Part shown: positions 31,026 to 38,771 of the stretch, piece by piece
How positions within the stretch are numbered: position 1 is the stretch's first letter
How the letters are laid out: each line of letters begins with the position of its first letter
Source: Oscillospiraceae bacterium
Lineage (GTDB): Bacteria > Bacillota > Clostridia > Oscillospirales > Oscillospiraceae
Assembly: GCA_017395935.1 (NCBI GenBank)
Contig: JAFQNL010000013.1
Span: 62,001-126,000, forward strand
Direction of reading: 5' to 3'
DNA length: 64,000 bases
Notes under the pieces: generated by a model
Told to the model about the DNA's origin: nothing
What the model saw: the letters and a program-made list of their open reading frames with translations, nothing else
Databases searched by the model: none
Position numbers and translations under genes: made by a program

Positions 31026-32672
31026 ATGAAACCTGTTTTTGTCATCGGACACAAGAACCCCGATACCGACTCCATCTGCTCTGCCATCTGTTATGCCCAC
31101 CTGAAACAGAAGCTGACGGGCAACGAGTATATTCCCTGCCGGGCCGGCGAGGTCAACGGCGAGACCAGATACGTTCTCGACCATTTTGGTGTGGAAGCCC
31201 CTCGCCTGTTGGAGTCTCTGGAGCCCCGGATCTATGACGTCCAGCTCCGTAAGGTCCCCGGTGTCAGTTCCCACACCTCCCTGCGCCGGGCATGGGAGTG
31301 TATGAGAGACCACCATGTTCAGACCATCCCTGTTCTCAACGACCACAACCAGCTTAAGGGAATTCTGACTCTGGGCGATGTGGCCCGGTTCTATATGGAG
31401 GATCAGGACGCCACTGCTCTGGCTGAAGCTCAGACCAGCTACCGCAATATTGTCGATACGCTTGACGGAAGACTGGTGGTCGGCGATCCGCGCGGCCACT
31501 TCACCAAGGGCAAGGTGGTAGTAGCTGCCGCCAACCCGGACGTGATGGAGGACTATATCGCTGAAAATGACATGGTCATTCTGGGCAACCGCTACGAGTC
31601 CCAGCTCTGCTCCATTGAGATGAAGGCCGGCTGCATTATTGTCGGTCTCGGCGCACCTGTCTCCCGCACCATTCAGAAGCTGGCTCGGGAGTCCAACTGC
31701 ACCATTGTAGCCTCTCCTCTGGACACCTATGCCTGCTCGAAGCTGATCAACCAGTCGGTGCCCGTCCGCCATGTAATGCGCACCAAGGGACTGATCACCT
31801 TCCGCCATGACGATCTGGTCTCCGAGGTCAAGGCCATTGTCTCCAAGCTGCGTATCCGCTACTTCCCTATTCTGGACGCCGACGGCAACTATCTGGGTCT
31901 AATCTCCCAGCGTAACCTGCTGGATCTGGAGCGGCAGCAGGTCGTTCTGGTAGACCACAATGAGAAAGATCAGGCTGTAGACGGTATCCGCTCTGCTGAG
32001 GTAGTAGAGGTCATCGACCATCATCGGATCGACGCTGTAGAGACCCCTAACCCCATCTATTTCCGCAACCAGCCCCTCGGCTGCACCGCCACTATTATCG
32101 CCCTTATGTATCAGGAGAATCATGTGGAGATCGAGCCCTGGGTAGCAGGCTTGCTCTGCTCGGCTATTCTGTCGGATACCCTCATGTTCCGCTCTCCTAC
32201 CTGTACTGTGATCGACCAGCACATGGCCGGTCAGCTGGCTGCCATTGCCGGCATTGATATCCACGAGCATGCTACCTCCATGTTCAACGCCGGCTCTCAG
32301 CTGGGCGACCGGACTCCGGACGAAATTTTCCATCTGGACTACAAGCGTTTCACCGCCGAGGATGTCACTCTGGCGGTAGCTCAGGTGGCCAGTGTCAGCC
32401 AGAGTGAGCTGGAGCGACTCCGGGAGGAGATGCTGGTCTACTTAAAGCAGCTTCACCCTACCAGCGGGCTGAATATGCTCTTCCTTATGCTGACCAATAT
32501 TATCGACGAATCCACCGACCTGATCTTTGTAGGTCGGAGCGCTGCCGAGGTGGTAGAGGCCGCATTTGGTCAGGAGTGCCATGACAACTGGGTCCATCTG
32601 CCTGGCGTAGTCAGCCGGAAAAAGCAAATGATGACTCCTCTGCTGGCCGCCATCGAACGGGCCGCATTGTAA
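31026..32672 (+). CDS. Manganese-dependent inorganic pyrophosphatase with CBS and DRTGG domains
   Basis: A 548-residue family II pyrophosphatase. The N-terminal DHH part has G-H-K-N-P-D-T-D-S near residues 7-15. A regulatory insert follows: one CBS motif near 75-125, a DRTGG domain near 130-245, and a second CBS near 250-300. The catalytic D-H-N, V-I-D-H-H-R and DHHA2 parts then resume, with a late S-R-K-K-Q substrate motif near 530. It cleaves pyrophosphate. In characterised CBS-PPases, AMP/ADP inhibit and diadenosine polyphosphates activate through this insert. Confidence 0.93.
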   Translation: MKPVFVIGHKNPDTDSICSAICYAHLKQKLTGNEYIPCRAGEVNGETRYVLDHFGVEAPRLLESLEPRIYDVQLRKVPGVSSHTSLRRAWECMRDHHVQTIPVLNDHNQLKGILTLGDVARFYMEDQDATALAEAQTSYRNIVDTLDGRLVVGDPRGHFTKGKVVVAAANPDVMEDYIAENDMVILGNRYESQLCSIEMKAGCIIVGLGAPVSRTIQKLARESNCTIVASPLDTYACSKLINQSVPVRHVMRTKGLITFRHDDLVSEVKAIVSKLRIRYFPILDADGNYLGLISQRNLLDLERQQVVLVDHNEKDQAVDGIRSAEVVEVIDHHRIDAVETPNPIYFRNQPLGCTATIIALMYQENHVEIEPWVAGLLCSAILSDTLMFRSPTCTVIDQHMAGQLAAIAGIDIHEHATSMFNAGSQLGDRTPDEIFHLDYKRFTAEDVTLAVAQVASVSQSELERLREEMLVYLKQLHPTSGLNMLFLMLTNIIDESTDLIFVGRSAAEVVEAAFGQECHDNWVHLPGVVSRKKQMMTPLLAAIERAAL

Positions 32673-32794
32673 GTCTGTTCACAGCTTATTTATAATTTCT
32701 TCGCACTTTCTTCACCACTGGAGAGGCCGTTTCCGATATACTTTCAGCATAGGATATCAATCCGACCTCCCTCTCTTTTCTTTCTTTTCTTTTT

Positions 32795-32840
32795 AAGCAA
32801 AAGCGCGTCGCTTCCCACGGCGCGCTTTTGCTTTTTCTTT
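32795..32840 (+). terminator. Terminator after the pyrophosphatase gene
   Basis: AAGCAAAAGCGCG (32795-32807) pairs with CGCGCTTTTGCTT (32821-32833), followed by T. It lies 120 bases past the stop; the stretch between is AT-rich. Confidence 0.85.
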
Positions 32841-33084
32841 TTTCCTTCGACCGTTTCCGACCTTCTTTTCCAGCCGGTTCTGGTATGGTTATAGAAAGTT
32901 AATTTCTTTCAGTTCTTCTAACATTCTGGAGAAATTGTCTGTAATTCTAAACAAATCTTTAATCTTATTAAATCATATTGACTCTTTCCCACTTTGAGTA
33001 TACATTGTCAAAGAAAATACAATCCTGCTGTCCGAAGCTATGGCCTGTCGCGTGTGGCAGAAGAGCGTCAGAGAGGAGAAAACT
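32841..33084 (+). promoter_or_regulatory. abrB upstream region with promoter at 32978-33006
   Basis: The gap 32,673-33,084 holds the pyrophosphatase terminator and then this AT-rich leader. TTGACT (32978-32983), 17 bases and TACATT (33001-33006) form the likely abrB promoter. GAGAGGAGA before 33085 is the ribosome site. No further feature is recognised. Confidence 0.65.
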
Positions 33085-33327
33085 ATGAAATCCACCGGAA
33101 TTGTACGTAAAGTTGACTAGCTGGGCCGCATTGTGCTCCCCATCGAACTGCGGCGCACTCTTGAGATCACCGAGCGCGACGCGCTGGAGATCTATGTCGA
33201 CGGCTCCTCTATCGTTCTGCGAAAGTATCAGCCCTCGTGTATCTTCTGCGGCAACGCCAGAAACGTGATCCGTTATAAGAACAAAAATCTCTGCCCGACC
33301 TGCCTGAAGCAGATCAAGGCCCTGTAA
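33085..33327 (+). pseudogene. abrB: AbrB-family transition-state regulator interrupted by an amber codon
   Basis: The frame from ATG 33085 reads MKSTGIVRKVD, then TAG at 33118-33120, then LGRIVLPIELRRTLEI and on to a normal end at 33327. AbrB/SpoVT proteins have Glu at that place (K-V-D-E-L-G-R), so one base change (GAG to TAG) explains the stop. The rest is intact: the D-A-L-E-I-Y-V-D-G region and a C-terminal C-I-F-C-x(13)-C-P-T-C zinc-type cluster. A GTG at 33133 is in frame, but has no ribosome site and would lose the first DNA-binding strand. TAG ends other genes here (29464, 38655, 39236), so it is a true stop codon in this genome. Confidence 0.88.
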
Positions 33328-33337
33328 AAAAGTTGAA

Positions 33338-33372
33338 AACCGTCCCCGATTCAATCGGGGACGGTTTTTTTG
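33338..33372. terminator. Terminator between abrB and rsmI
   Basis: AACCGTCCCCGATT (33338-33351) pairs with AATCGGGGACGGTT (33353-33366), followed by T. It serves converging genes. Confidence 0.92.
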
Positions 33373-33373
33373 T

Positions 33374-34204
33374 TTACCGATCCAATGCCTGGTGATAGAG
33401 CTCATTCTTGGGAAGTCCGGTTTCCTTGGCTACCTTTTTAGCCGCGTCCTTCATGGACATTCCCTCCTCACGAAGTCGGAGGACCTTCTCCACCGCCTCC
33501 TCCAGACTGATCTCCTCCTGCTGCTCCTCCTCGGCTCCTTCCACCACCAGGACGAACTCGCCCTTGGGACTGTTGTCCCGATACCAGAGGACGGCCTCTC
33601 CCAGCGTGGTTCGACGAACCTCCTCGTGAAGCTTGGTCAGTTCCCGGCAAAGGGAGATTCTCCGGTCAGCGCCGAACGTCTCCTCAAAGTCCTCCAGCGT
33701 AGACAACAGCTTATGAGGCGCCTCATAAAAGATCATAGTCCGGTTTTCCTTCTTCAGGCTCTCCAGATGGCTCTTTCGGTTCTTTTTATTCATAGCCAAG
33801 AAACCCTCAAAGGTAAATCGGCCGGTCGGCAGGCCGGAAACAGCCAGTGCAGTAATCAGTGCACAGGGGCCCGGAATAGCCACTACCGGGATCTCCTCCC
33901 GGGCGCAGAGAGCAACCAGTTCCTCACCGGGGTCACTAATGGCAGGTGTTCCGGCGTCAGTGACCAGCGCGCAGCTCTCTCCATCCAGCAGACGGCGAAC
34001 AATCGCCGGGCCGCTGGTCTCTGTATTGTGACGATAATAGCTGACCATGGGCTTTTTGATTTCCAGATGGTTCAGAATCTTCACCGACACCCGGGTATCT
34101 TCGGCAGCGATAAAATCCACCTGCTCCAGCGTCTCTACAATCCGCCGGGACAGGTCGCCCAGATTGCCAATAGGGGTGGGGACCAGATACAATGTTCCGC
34201 TCAT
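33374..34204 (-). CDS. rsmI: 16S rRNA (cytidine-1402-2'-O)-methyltransferase RsmI
   Basis: A 276-residue tetrapyrrole-methylase-fold enzyme: L-Y-L-V-P-T-P-I-G-N-L-G-D at residues 5-17, A-A-E-D-T-R near 34, and the S-D-A-G-T-P-A-I-S-D-P-G-type motif (here T-D-A-G-T-P) near 82. All are RsmI signatures. It methylates C1402 in the ribosomal decoding centre. It lies 4 bases after trmN6, and next to abrB, as in the Bacillus yabB-yabC-abrB neighbourhood. Confidence 0.95.
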   Translation of the reverse strand: MSGTLYLVPTPIGNLGDLSRRIVETLEQVDFIAAEDTRVSVKILNHLEIKKPMVSYYRHNTETSGPAIVRRLLDGESCALVTDAGTPAISDPGEELVALCAREEIPVVAIPGPCALITALAVSGLPTGRFTFEGFLAMNKKNRKSHLESLKKENRTMIFYEAPHKLLSTLEDFEETFGADRRISLCRELTKLHEEVRRTTLGEAVLWYRDNSPKGEFVLVVEGAEEEQQEEISLEEAVEKVLRLREEGMSMKDAAKKVAKETGLPKNELYHQALDR

Positions 34205-34208
34205 ATAG

Positions 34209-34862
34209 TTACCTCACGATCCGCACCGGGAGGACCTCCAGACCGGGCCGTCCCTGTGCCATTGCTTCCAGCAGTACCAGATTTGGTTTTTTCTCCTCTG
34301 CCGTCTGAATCAGCTGCATCCGCTTGGGCGTCAGACCGTCTTTAGAGAGCCAAACCATTAATTCTCCCAGAGTTTCCGGACGGCAGCAGAGGGCAAAGCG
34401 GCCTCCGTTTTTCAGCCCCCAGCGGGCAGCGCCACACCAGGGTGCAAGTCCCTCGCTTCCGATTGTCCGGGCCACTCCCCGGCTGCCAGCTGCCGTCGCT
34501 CCTCTGCCGGTCTGAAAATACGGCGGGTTACAGAGGATCAAATCATAGCCGCCAGCAGGGATGAGGCTTCGGATCTCTTCCACCCTGCCTTCCCAAATAC
34601 GGCCGGAAAGGCCGTTGGCAGACAGATTTTCCCGGGCCAGCACGGCACACTCCGGCTGCAGCTCCAGACCGTCCAGGGTCAAATCCGGCTTTCGTCCGGC
34701 CAGACAAATCCCCAGTACTCCTACACCGCAGCCCAAATCCAGTACCCGGTCACCTCGGTGCAGCGTGACAAACTCTGCCAGTAACAGCGAGTCTCGACTC
34801 ACCTTGGGCAGCCCTTCCCGCTGGCTCAGAAGATAGGGGCCCAGCCGTTCCGTTTGCAGCAT
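34209..34862 (-). CDS. TrmN6-like tRNA/DNA adenine-N6 methyltransferase
   Basis: Start at 34862 (MLQTERLGPYLLSQREG) follows GGGAGGGG; the frame up to 34919 overlaps the promoter. The 217 residues have SAM motif I V-L-D-L-G-C-G-V-G near 43 and the adenine-N6 motif N-P-P-Y near 113. Relatives modify A37 of tRNA1(Val). It is the first gene of a two-gene unit with rsmI. Confidence 0.88.
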   Translation of the reverse strand: MLQTERLGPYLLSQREGLPKVSRDSLLLAEFVTLHRGDRVLDLGCGVGVLGICLAGRKPDLTLDGLELQPECAVLARENLSANGLSGRIWEGRVEEIRSLIPAGGYDLILCNPPYFQTGRGATAAGSRGVARTIGSEGLAPWCGAARWGLKNGGRFALCCRPETLGELMVWLSKDGLTPKRMQLIQTAEEKKPNLVLLEAMAQGRPGLEVLPVRIVR

Positions 34863-34890
34863 AATTTCCCCTCCCTCTTCATCTGATTGT

Positions 34891-34919
34891 ATTATGCCAC
34901 AAAGCTTTCTCAGGGGCAA
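34891..34919 (-). promoter_or_regulatory. Promoter of trmN6-rsmI
   Basis: On the minus strand: TTGCCC, 17 bases, CATAAT. Confidence 0.6.
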
Positions 34920-35042
34920 CCTCTTTTACCGGCATGATATTTCACCGAGCAGGCTGCCGTTTCTTTCGGTTTTACCCCTTTCCCCTGCCTTCCGGATCTC
35001 GTGCTTTTTTGACACAATTAGTAAACTCGCACAAGAAAATTG

Positions 35043-35071
35043 TTGCATTCGCCAAACTTCACTGGTATACT
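35043..35071 (+). promoter_or_regulatory. Promoter of the PfkB kinase gene
   Basis: TTGCAT (35043-35048), 17 bases, TATACT (35066-35071). The gap 34,863-35,174 holds this promoter and the divergent trmN6 promoter; a run of about 100 AT-rich leader bases follows without a recognised element. Confidence 0.78.
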
Positions 35072-35174
35072 ATACGATGAAGATGGGGAGTGTTTCCAAA
35101 ACCTTTTTTACCGTTTTGTTTGAAACATTATTTCGTTAGATTCGAGAGAAATTGACAGTAAAGGAGAGATCCCT

Positions 35175-36116
35175 ATGGCCGCCATTGTCTCTATCGGTGA
35201 AATATTGATCGACCTGACGCAGGTCGATGTCAACGATGCCGGTGTGCCCGTGTTTGCTGCCTATCCCGGCGGCGCGCCTGCCAATCTGGCGGTAGCTGCT
35301 GCCCGTCTGGGTGGTGACGCTGCCTTTGTGGGCAAGGTGGGCGACGATAATTTCGGCGAGCTGCTGCGCAAAACGCTGGAAGAAAACCATGTGGATACCT
35401 CCTGCCTCTATACTGCCGAGACGGAAAAGACGACTCTGGCTGTTGTAGCACTGGACGAGGCGGGTGAGCGTTCCTTTACCTTCTACCGCTCTCCCGGTGC
35501 TGATACACTATTGACCCAGAAGGAGGCAGCTGCCGGCCTTGCCAAGCACCCCCAGATCCTCCATTTCGGTTCGGTAGCCCTGACAGAGGAGCCGGCCAAA
35601 TCGGCCGTTCTGGCTGTGGCTGCCATGGCTCGCCGGATGGGCGCACTGGTCACCTTTGATCCCAATTACCGGGCGAATCTTTGGCCCAGCGAGGCGGACG
35701 CTGTTTACAGCATTAAGCGGGCCCTTCCTCTGTGCGATATCGTCAAGCTCAGCGACGAGGAGCTCAAGCTGCTCACCGGCACCTCTGATCTGGTCAAGGG
35801 TGCCAGAGAGCTCACGGAGACCGGCATCATTATGGTACTGGTTACCTTGGGTGAAAAGGGCGTATTCTACTACTACCGTGGTCAGACAGGTACCATTCCC
35901 GGTGTGCCGTGTAAGGTAGCCGACACCAACGGCGCGGGAGATACTTTCTTCGGTGCGTTCCTGGCCCGGCTTACCAAGCTGGATCTGAGTCTTCCGATTC
36001 CGATTCCTGAGCTCCATGATATGCTGGCCTTCTCCAACAAGGCGGCTTCCATCACTGTCAGCCGCAGCGGCGCCATTCCTGCTATGCCCACGCTGGCAGA
36101 GGTGCTGGGAGAATAA
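35175..36116 (+). CDS. PfkB-family carbohydrate kinase (fructokinase-like)
   Basis: A 313-residue ribokinase-family kinase. The sugar-binding start reads S-I-G-E-I-L-I-D near 6, with G-G-A-P-A-N-L-A near 32-39. The C-terminal D-T-N-G-A-G-D-T-F-F near 249-258 carries the catalytic Asp and anion hole. The pattern is closest to bacterial fructokinases. It phosphorylates a sugar with ATP in the cytoplasm; no transporter or glycosidase is nearby to fix the sugar. AAGGAGAG precedes the start. Confidence 0.88.
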   Translation: MAAIVSIGEILIDLTQVDVNDAGVPVFAAYPGGAPANLAVAAARLGGDAAFVGKVGDDNFGELLRKTLEENHVDTSCLYTAETEKTTLAVVALDEAGERSFTFYRSPGADTLLTQKEAAAGLAKHPQILHFGSVALTEEPAKSAVLAVAAMARRMGALVTFDPNYRANLWPSEADAVYSIKRALPLCDIVKLSDEELKLLTGTSDLVKGARELTETGIIMVLVTLGEKGVFYYYRGQTGTIPGVPCKVADTNGAGDTFFGAFLARLTKLDLSLPIPIPELHDMLAFSNKAASITVSRSGAIPAMPTLAEVLGE

Positions 36117-36118
36117 GT

Positions 36119-36400
36119 ATGGGAAACGGGCTCTTAATCTATCTGGCGGTCATAAATTTGGCTGCCTTTCTTCTCTACGGGATTGATAAGCTTAAGGCAC
36201 AGCGGGGTGCCTGGCGGATCAGCGAGGCGACCCTTCTCCTCTCCGCTCTCGTTGGCGGCAGCGTCGGCGCTCTTCTGGGCATGAAGCTCTTTCGCCACAA
36301 GACCCTGCATCCCAAGTTTACCATCGGTGTACCTGCCATTCTGATTCTGCAGATTGCGCTGGTTGGAATGCTGATTTTCCGTGGACTGCTGCCTTTGTAA
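36119..36400 (+). CDS. DUF1294 membrane protein
   Basis: A 93-residue protein with three membrane helices and the DUF1294 signature G-I-D-K-L-K-A near residue 21, a W-R-I-S-E near 32, and a K-L-F-R-H-K-T near 56. Function unknown. Its ATG lies 2 bases after the kinase stop, so the two are cotranscribed. Confidence 0.88.
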   Translation: MGNGLLIYLAVINLAAFLLYGIDKLKAQRGAWRISEATLLLSALVGGSVGALLGMKLFRHKTLHPKFTIGVPAILILQIALVGMLIFRGLLPL

Positions 36401-36420
36401 TAAGCACACTGGAATATACC

Positions 36421-36450
36421 AAAAAGACCTGACATAGTCAGGTCTTTTTT
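36421..36450 (+). terminator. Terminator after DUF1294
   Basis: AGACCTGAC (36425-36433) pairs with GTCAGGTCT (36437-36445), flanked by A-run and T-run. Confidence 0.9.
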
Positions 36451-36518
36451 CTCTGGGCGTTCGACCGATTTTACGGCGCTCCGCGCCTCAAGAGTCCGCT
36501 GGTTCGGACCAACTTCAA

Positions 36519-36553
36519 CAAAAAAGAAAAGCACCTGCTTCTCTGCAAGTGCT
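36519..36553 (-). terminator. Terminator downstream of the tRNA-Pro fragment
   Basis: On the minus strand AGCACTTGC (36545-36553) pairs with GCAGGTGCT (36530-36538) with one wobble, and a T-rich run follows (36519-36529). It is what a tRNA gene ending at 36561 would need, supporting a once intact tRNA here. The gap 36,401-36,772 holds this, the DUF1294 terminator, the tRNA fragment and the repeats at 36644-36664. Confidence 0.72.
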
Positions 36554-36560
36554 CTTCATA

Positions 36561-36607
36561 TCCGAGTGACTGGAGTCGAACCAGCGGCCTCTTGAACCCC
36601 ATTCAAA
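36561..36607 (-). tRNA. 3' half of tRNA-Pro(GGG), attachment-site remnant
   Basis: On the minus strand there is an anticodon arm TTTGA-ATGGGGT-TCAAG, whose loop reads GGG at the anticodon position, then variable loop AGGCC, T-arm GCTGG-TTCGACT-CCAGT, 3' acceptor strand CACTCGG and discriminator A. The D-arm and 5' acceptor (a CCGAGTG-like strand) are absent; the sequence turns AT-rich just before the anticodon arm. Tyrosine integrases often use the 3' half of tRNA genes as attachment sites, leaving one such orphan half. CCA is not encoded. Identification of the amino acid rests on the GGG loop. Confidence 0.72.
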
Positions 36608-36643
36608 GCAAAACCCTTTATTTTCAAGGGTTTCCCGGCCCGA

Positions 36644-36664
36644 ATGAGCAATACATGAGCAATA
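36644..36664 (+). repeat. Tandem 10-base direct repeats next to the attachment remnant
   Basis: ATGAGCAATA occurs at 36644-36653 and again at 36655-36664, an 11-base period, flanked by CCCGG and CCGGG. Position 40-60 bases inside the element edge fits integrase arm-type or excisionase sites, but this is inferred only from location. Confidence 0.5.
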
Positions 36665-36772
36665 GACCGGGTCAGAAAAAACAGAAAAAATCCCTCATCC
36701 CTCTTGTCGATTTCTGCCATTTCCTGTATCATTATTTGTATTATTTCACGAAAGATATGGGCGTGATCACTT

Positions 36773-37297
36773 TTGAAGACCAATGACCATTACAACCGAG
36801 ATACGGAACGCTTTGAGCAGCTCTACCGGGAGCACTTCCCGGCGCTGCTCCGTTTTGCTATGGCCCGGCTGAGAGCCCGCGGCAGCACGGGGACCCATCT
36901 GCAGGGGCAGGCGGAAGAGGCGGTACAGGAGACCTTCAGCTTCGCGTGGGTCAACAGAGGGACTCTCTTTGCCAGTCCCGCCCCTCTCGGCTGGCTCATC
37001 AACGTCTGCCATTACAAAGTGCTGGAGCTGCTGCGGGAGGAGCATATGTGGAGCAAGCGTCTCCTGCGGGTCTCCGAGCGCATTACGGAAGGCGGGTCAG
37101 ACGGCGGTCTCCGCCTCCGGGCCGAAATGCGGAGCATCCTGTCGGAAGAAGAGTATACGCTGCTGAAAAAGCTCTATCTGGACGGCTATACATACCGTGA
37201 GCTGAGCCAGGAGATGGGTCTGAAGCAATCGGCTCTGGCCATGCGCATCAAGCGGCTCAAGGAAAGGGTCAGCAGAGAATGGAAAGAAGAAAAATAA
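36773..37297 (+). CDS. Sigma-70/ECF-like RNA polymerase sigma factor
   Basis: A 174-residue protein, apparently from a TTG at 36773 with a weak ribosome site. Region 2-like sequence is near 10-85 (Y-R-E-H-F-P-A-L-L-R-F-A, E-E-A-V-Q-E-T-F-S-F-A-W) and a region 4 helix-turn-helix near 115-165 (E-Y-T-L-L-K-K-L-Y-L-D-G-Y-T-Y-R-E-L). These are hallmarks of small group 4 sigma factors. It is 61 bases before an anti-sigma-like membrane protein, the standard regulatory pair. It may direct the secreted-protein gene that follows. Confidence 0.82.
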   Translation: MKTNDHYNRDTERFEQLYREHFPALLRFAMARLRARGSTGTHLQGQAEEAVQETFSFAWVNRGTLFASPAPLGWLINVCHYKVLELLREEHMWSKRLLRVSERITEGGSDGGLRLRAEMRSILSEEEYTLLKKLYLDGYTYRELSQEMGLKQSALAMRIKRLKERVSREWKEEK

Positions 37298-37358
37298 AAT
37301 TGACAGCCTGTGAAAAAACAGCGCACAGAATGTCATTACCGGATAAGGAGGTTCCAGG

Positions 37359-38216
37359 ATGCGAGTCAACGGGCACAAACACAACTCTGATCTGATGCTG
37401 GACCGGCTCAGCACACAAGAGCTGGAACGGCTGCTCTACACCCCTGAGGGGGAGGAGCCGGATACTGAATTGATTTCCGATGTACTGGAGGTGATCATGG
37501 CCAGGGAAGCAGAGGAGACAGACGCTCCGGCGGTGGATGTAGACGCCGCCTGGGAGGATTTTAAGGAACGCTGCATGGAACAGGACGAGGCCTGTGCGCT
37601 CGCGGACGAAGAACCCCAAAACAAAAAATTGAAAACGGGCAATCATAGCGTCCTTGTTCTTCTGCGTCGTTTCGCCGCTGCCGTTGCCGTGCTCATCCTT
37701 ATGTGCGGCACTGCCTCCGCCTTCGGACTGGATATTTTCCACTGGCTGGCCAGCTGGACCGCCGAGACCTTCCGGTTCTCCGGTCTGGACGATCTGCCGA
37801 TCAGTCAGGATATTCCGGAGGAGGACCCCTATCAGGATCTGAGAGCCGCCGTGGCCGAAGAGACGGATCTCCCCGTCGTCCCCACCAGAGCACCCTTCGA
37901 GGCTGCGGAAGAGGTCACTGTAACCCAGAGACTGGACAGCGTATTCATTCACGGAGAATACAAAAGCGAAGACAAAGAATATACTATTTCAGTAATCGTT
38001 TATGACTCGATAGATTTAATAGGCACAGATTCAATCTTTCTTAAAGATGACTCCATTATTGATAGGCATGAAATCAACCATATCGAGCACTATGTGATGA
38101 AAAACTATGATCACTTCTCATGCGTATGGCATAATGAAAATGTTCAGGTACAGATTCAGGGAAGCCTCACACCAGAGGATCTGGAAAGCATGATTGCATC
38201 GGTATACTGGGAGTGA
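37359..38216 (+). CDS. Membrane anti-sigma-like protein (DUF4367-type)
   Basis: A 285-residue protein with a cytoplasmic acidic N-terminus (about 1-100), one membrane span near 105-125, and an outer domain that resembles DUF4367 proteins at its end (V-M-K-N-Y-D-H-F-S-C-V-W and L-E-S-M-I-A-S-V-Y-W). The last 90 codons are clearly richer in A and T than the first two thirds, so the outer domain may have been exchanged. GGAGG precedes the ATG. Probably holds the upstream sigma factor. Confidence 0.75.
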   Translation: MRVNGHKHNSDLMLDRLSTQELERLLYTPEGEEPDTELISDVLEVIMAREAEETDAPAVDVDAAWEDFKERCMEQDEACALADEEPQNKKLKTGNHSVLVLLRRFAAAVAVLILMCGTASAFGLDIFHWLASWTAETFRFSGLDDLPISQDIPEEDPYQDLRAAVAEETDLPVVPTRAPFEAAEEVTVTQRLDSVFIHGEYKSEDKEYTISVIVYDSIDLIGTDSIFLKDDSIIDRHEINHIEHYVMKNYDHFSCVWHNENVQVQIQGSLTPEDLESMIASVYWE

Positions 38217-38220
38217 TTTT

Positions 38221-38655
38221 GTGCGCCTTGCAATCCAGAAAGCAGGAACTCTGTTTTTAGCCTTCCTGATGATTATTGCCCTGTTTCCGACTGCTCAAGC
38301 TGCCGAAGCCAGAGCCAGCTATTACTTTAGCAGATTTGAGGATTCCGTCACCGCGCTGGGAAACGGTAAGATCGCGGTGGAATTTGATGTCGTTTCCACC
38401 CACACCATGACCACACTGGGCGCCAGCACGGTCTACATTTATGAGAAGCAGTCTGACGGCTCCTACGAAAAGGTCAAGACCTATACCAGAGCCACCGTCA
38501 GCAATATGCTTCAGTCAAACACGACCCACGCCTATTGCTGCATCACCTATCAGGGCAAAGCCGGGACCAAATACTACGCCGTGGTCAACTACTACGCCAA
38601 GGATGCCTCGGGCTACGAAAATTACAAATGCACCACCAACACCGTCACAGCCTAG
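38221..38655 (+). CDS. Secreted beta-rich protein of unknown function
   Basis: A GTG at 38221 following GGGAG gives a 144-residue protein with a signal peptide and A-Q-A-A-type cleavage site near residue 25. An ATG at 38194 overlaps the previous gene and would give a longer, less usual signal. The mature part is Tyr/Thr-rich with no catalytic motif; it may be an Ig-like surface or secreted protein. It is probably in one unit with the sigma/anti-sigma pair. Confidence 0.7.
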   Translation: MRLAIQKAGTLFLAFLMIIALFPTAQAAEARASYYFSRFEDSVTALGNGKIAVEFDVVSTHTMTTLGASTVYIYEKQSDGSYEKVKTYTRATVSNMLQSNTTHAYCCITYQGKAGTKYYAVVNYYAKDASGYENYKCTTNTVTA

Positions 38656-38771
38656 CTTGACGAAACAGGAAGGGAGACTCCGGTCTCCCTTCTTTTTTGT
38701 CCCCGCTGTGAAAATTCCGGTAAAAACTGTCATTCCATCATAGATGACTTCAAACGAGAGCAGTGTATCCC

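Noticed and set aside
33118-33120. Amber recoding (pyrrolysine or reassigned TAG) as an explanation for the abrB stop
   Set aside because: TAG terminates several other genes in the window in normal positions, and the expected residue is an ordinary Glu.
36556-36783. 75-codon minus-strand open frame over the tRNA-Pro remnant
   Set aside because: Its C-terminus is simply the translated tRNA 3' half, a well-known source of false proteins.
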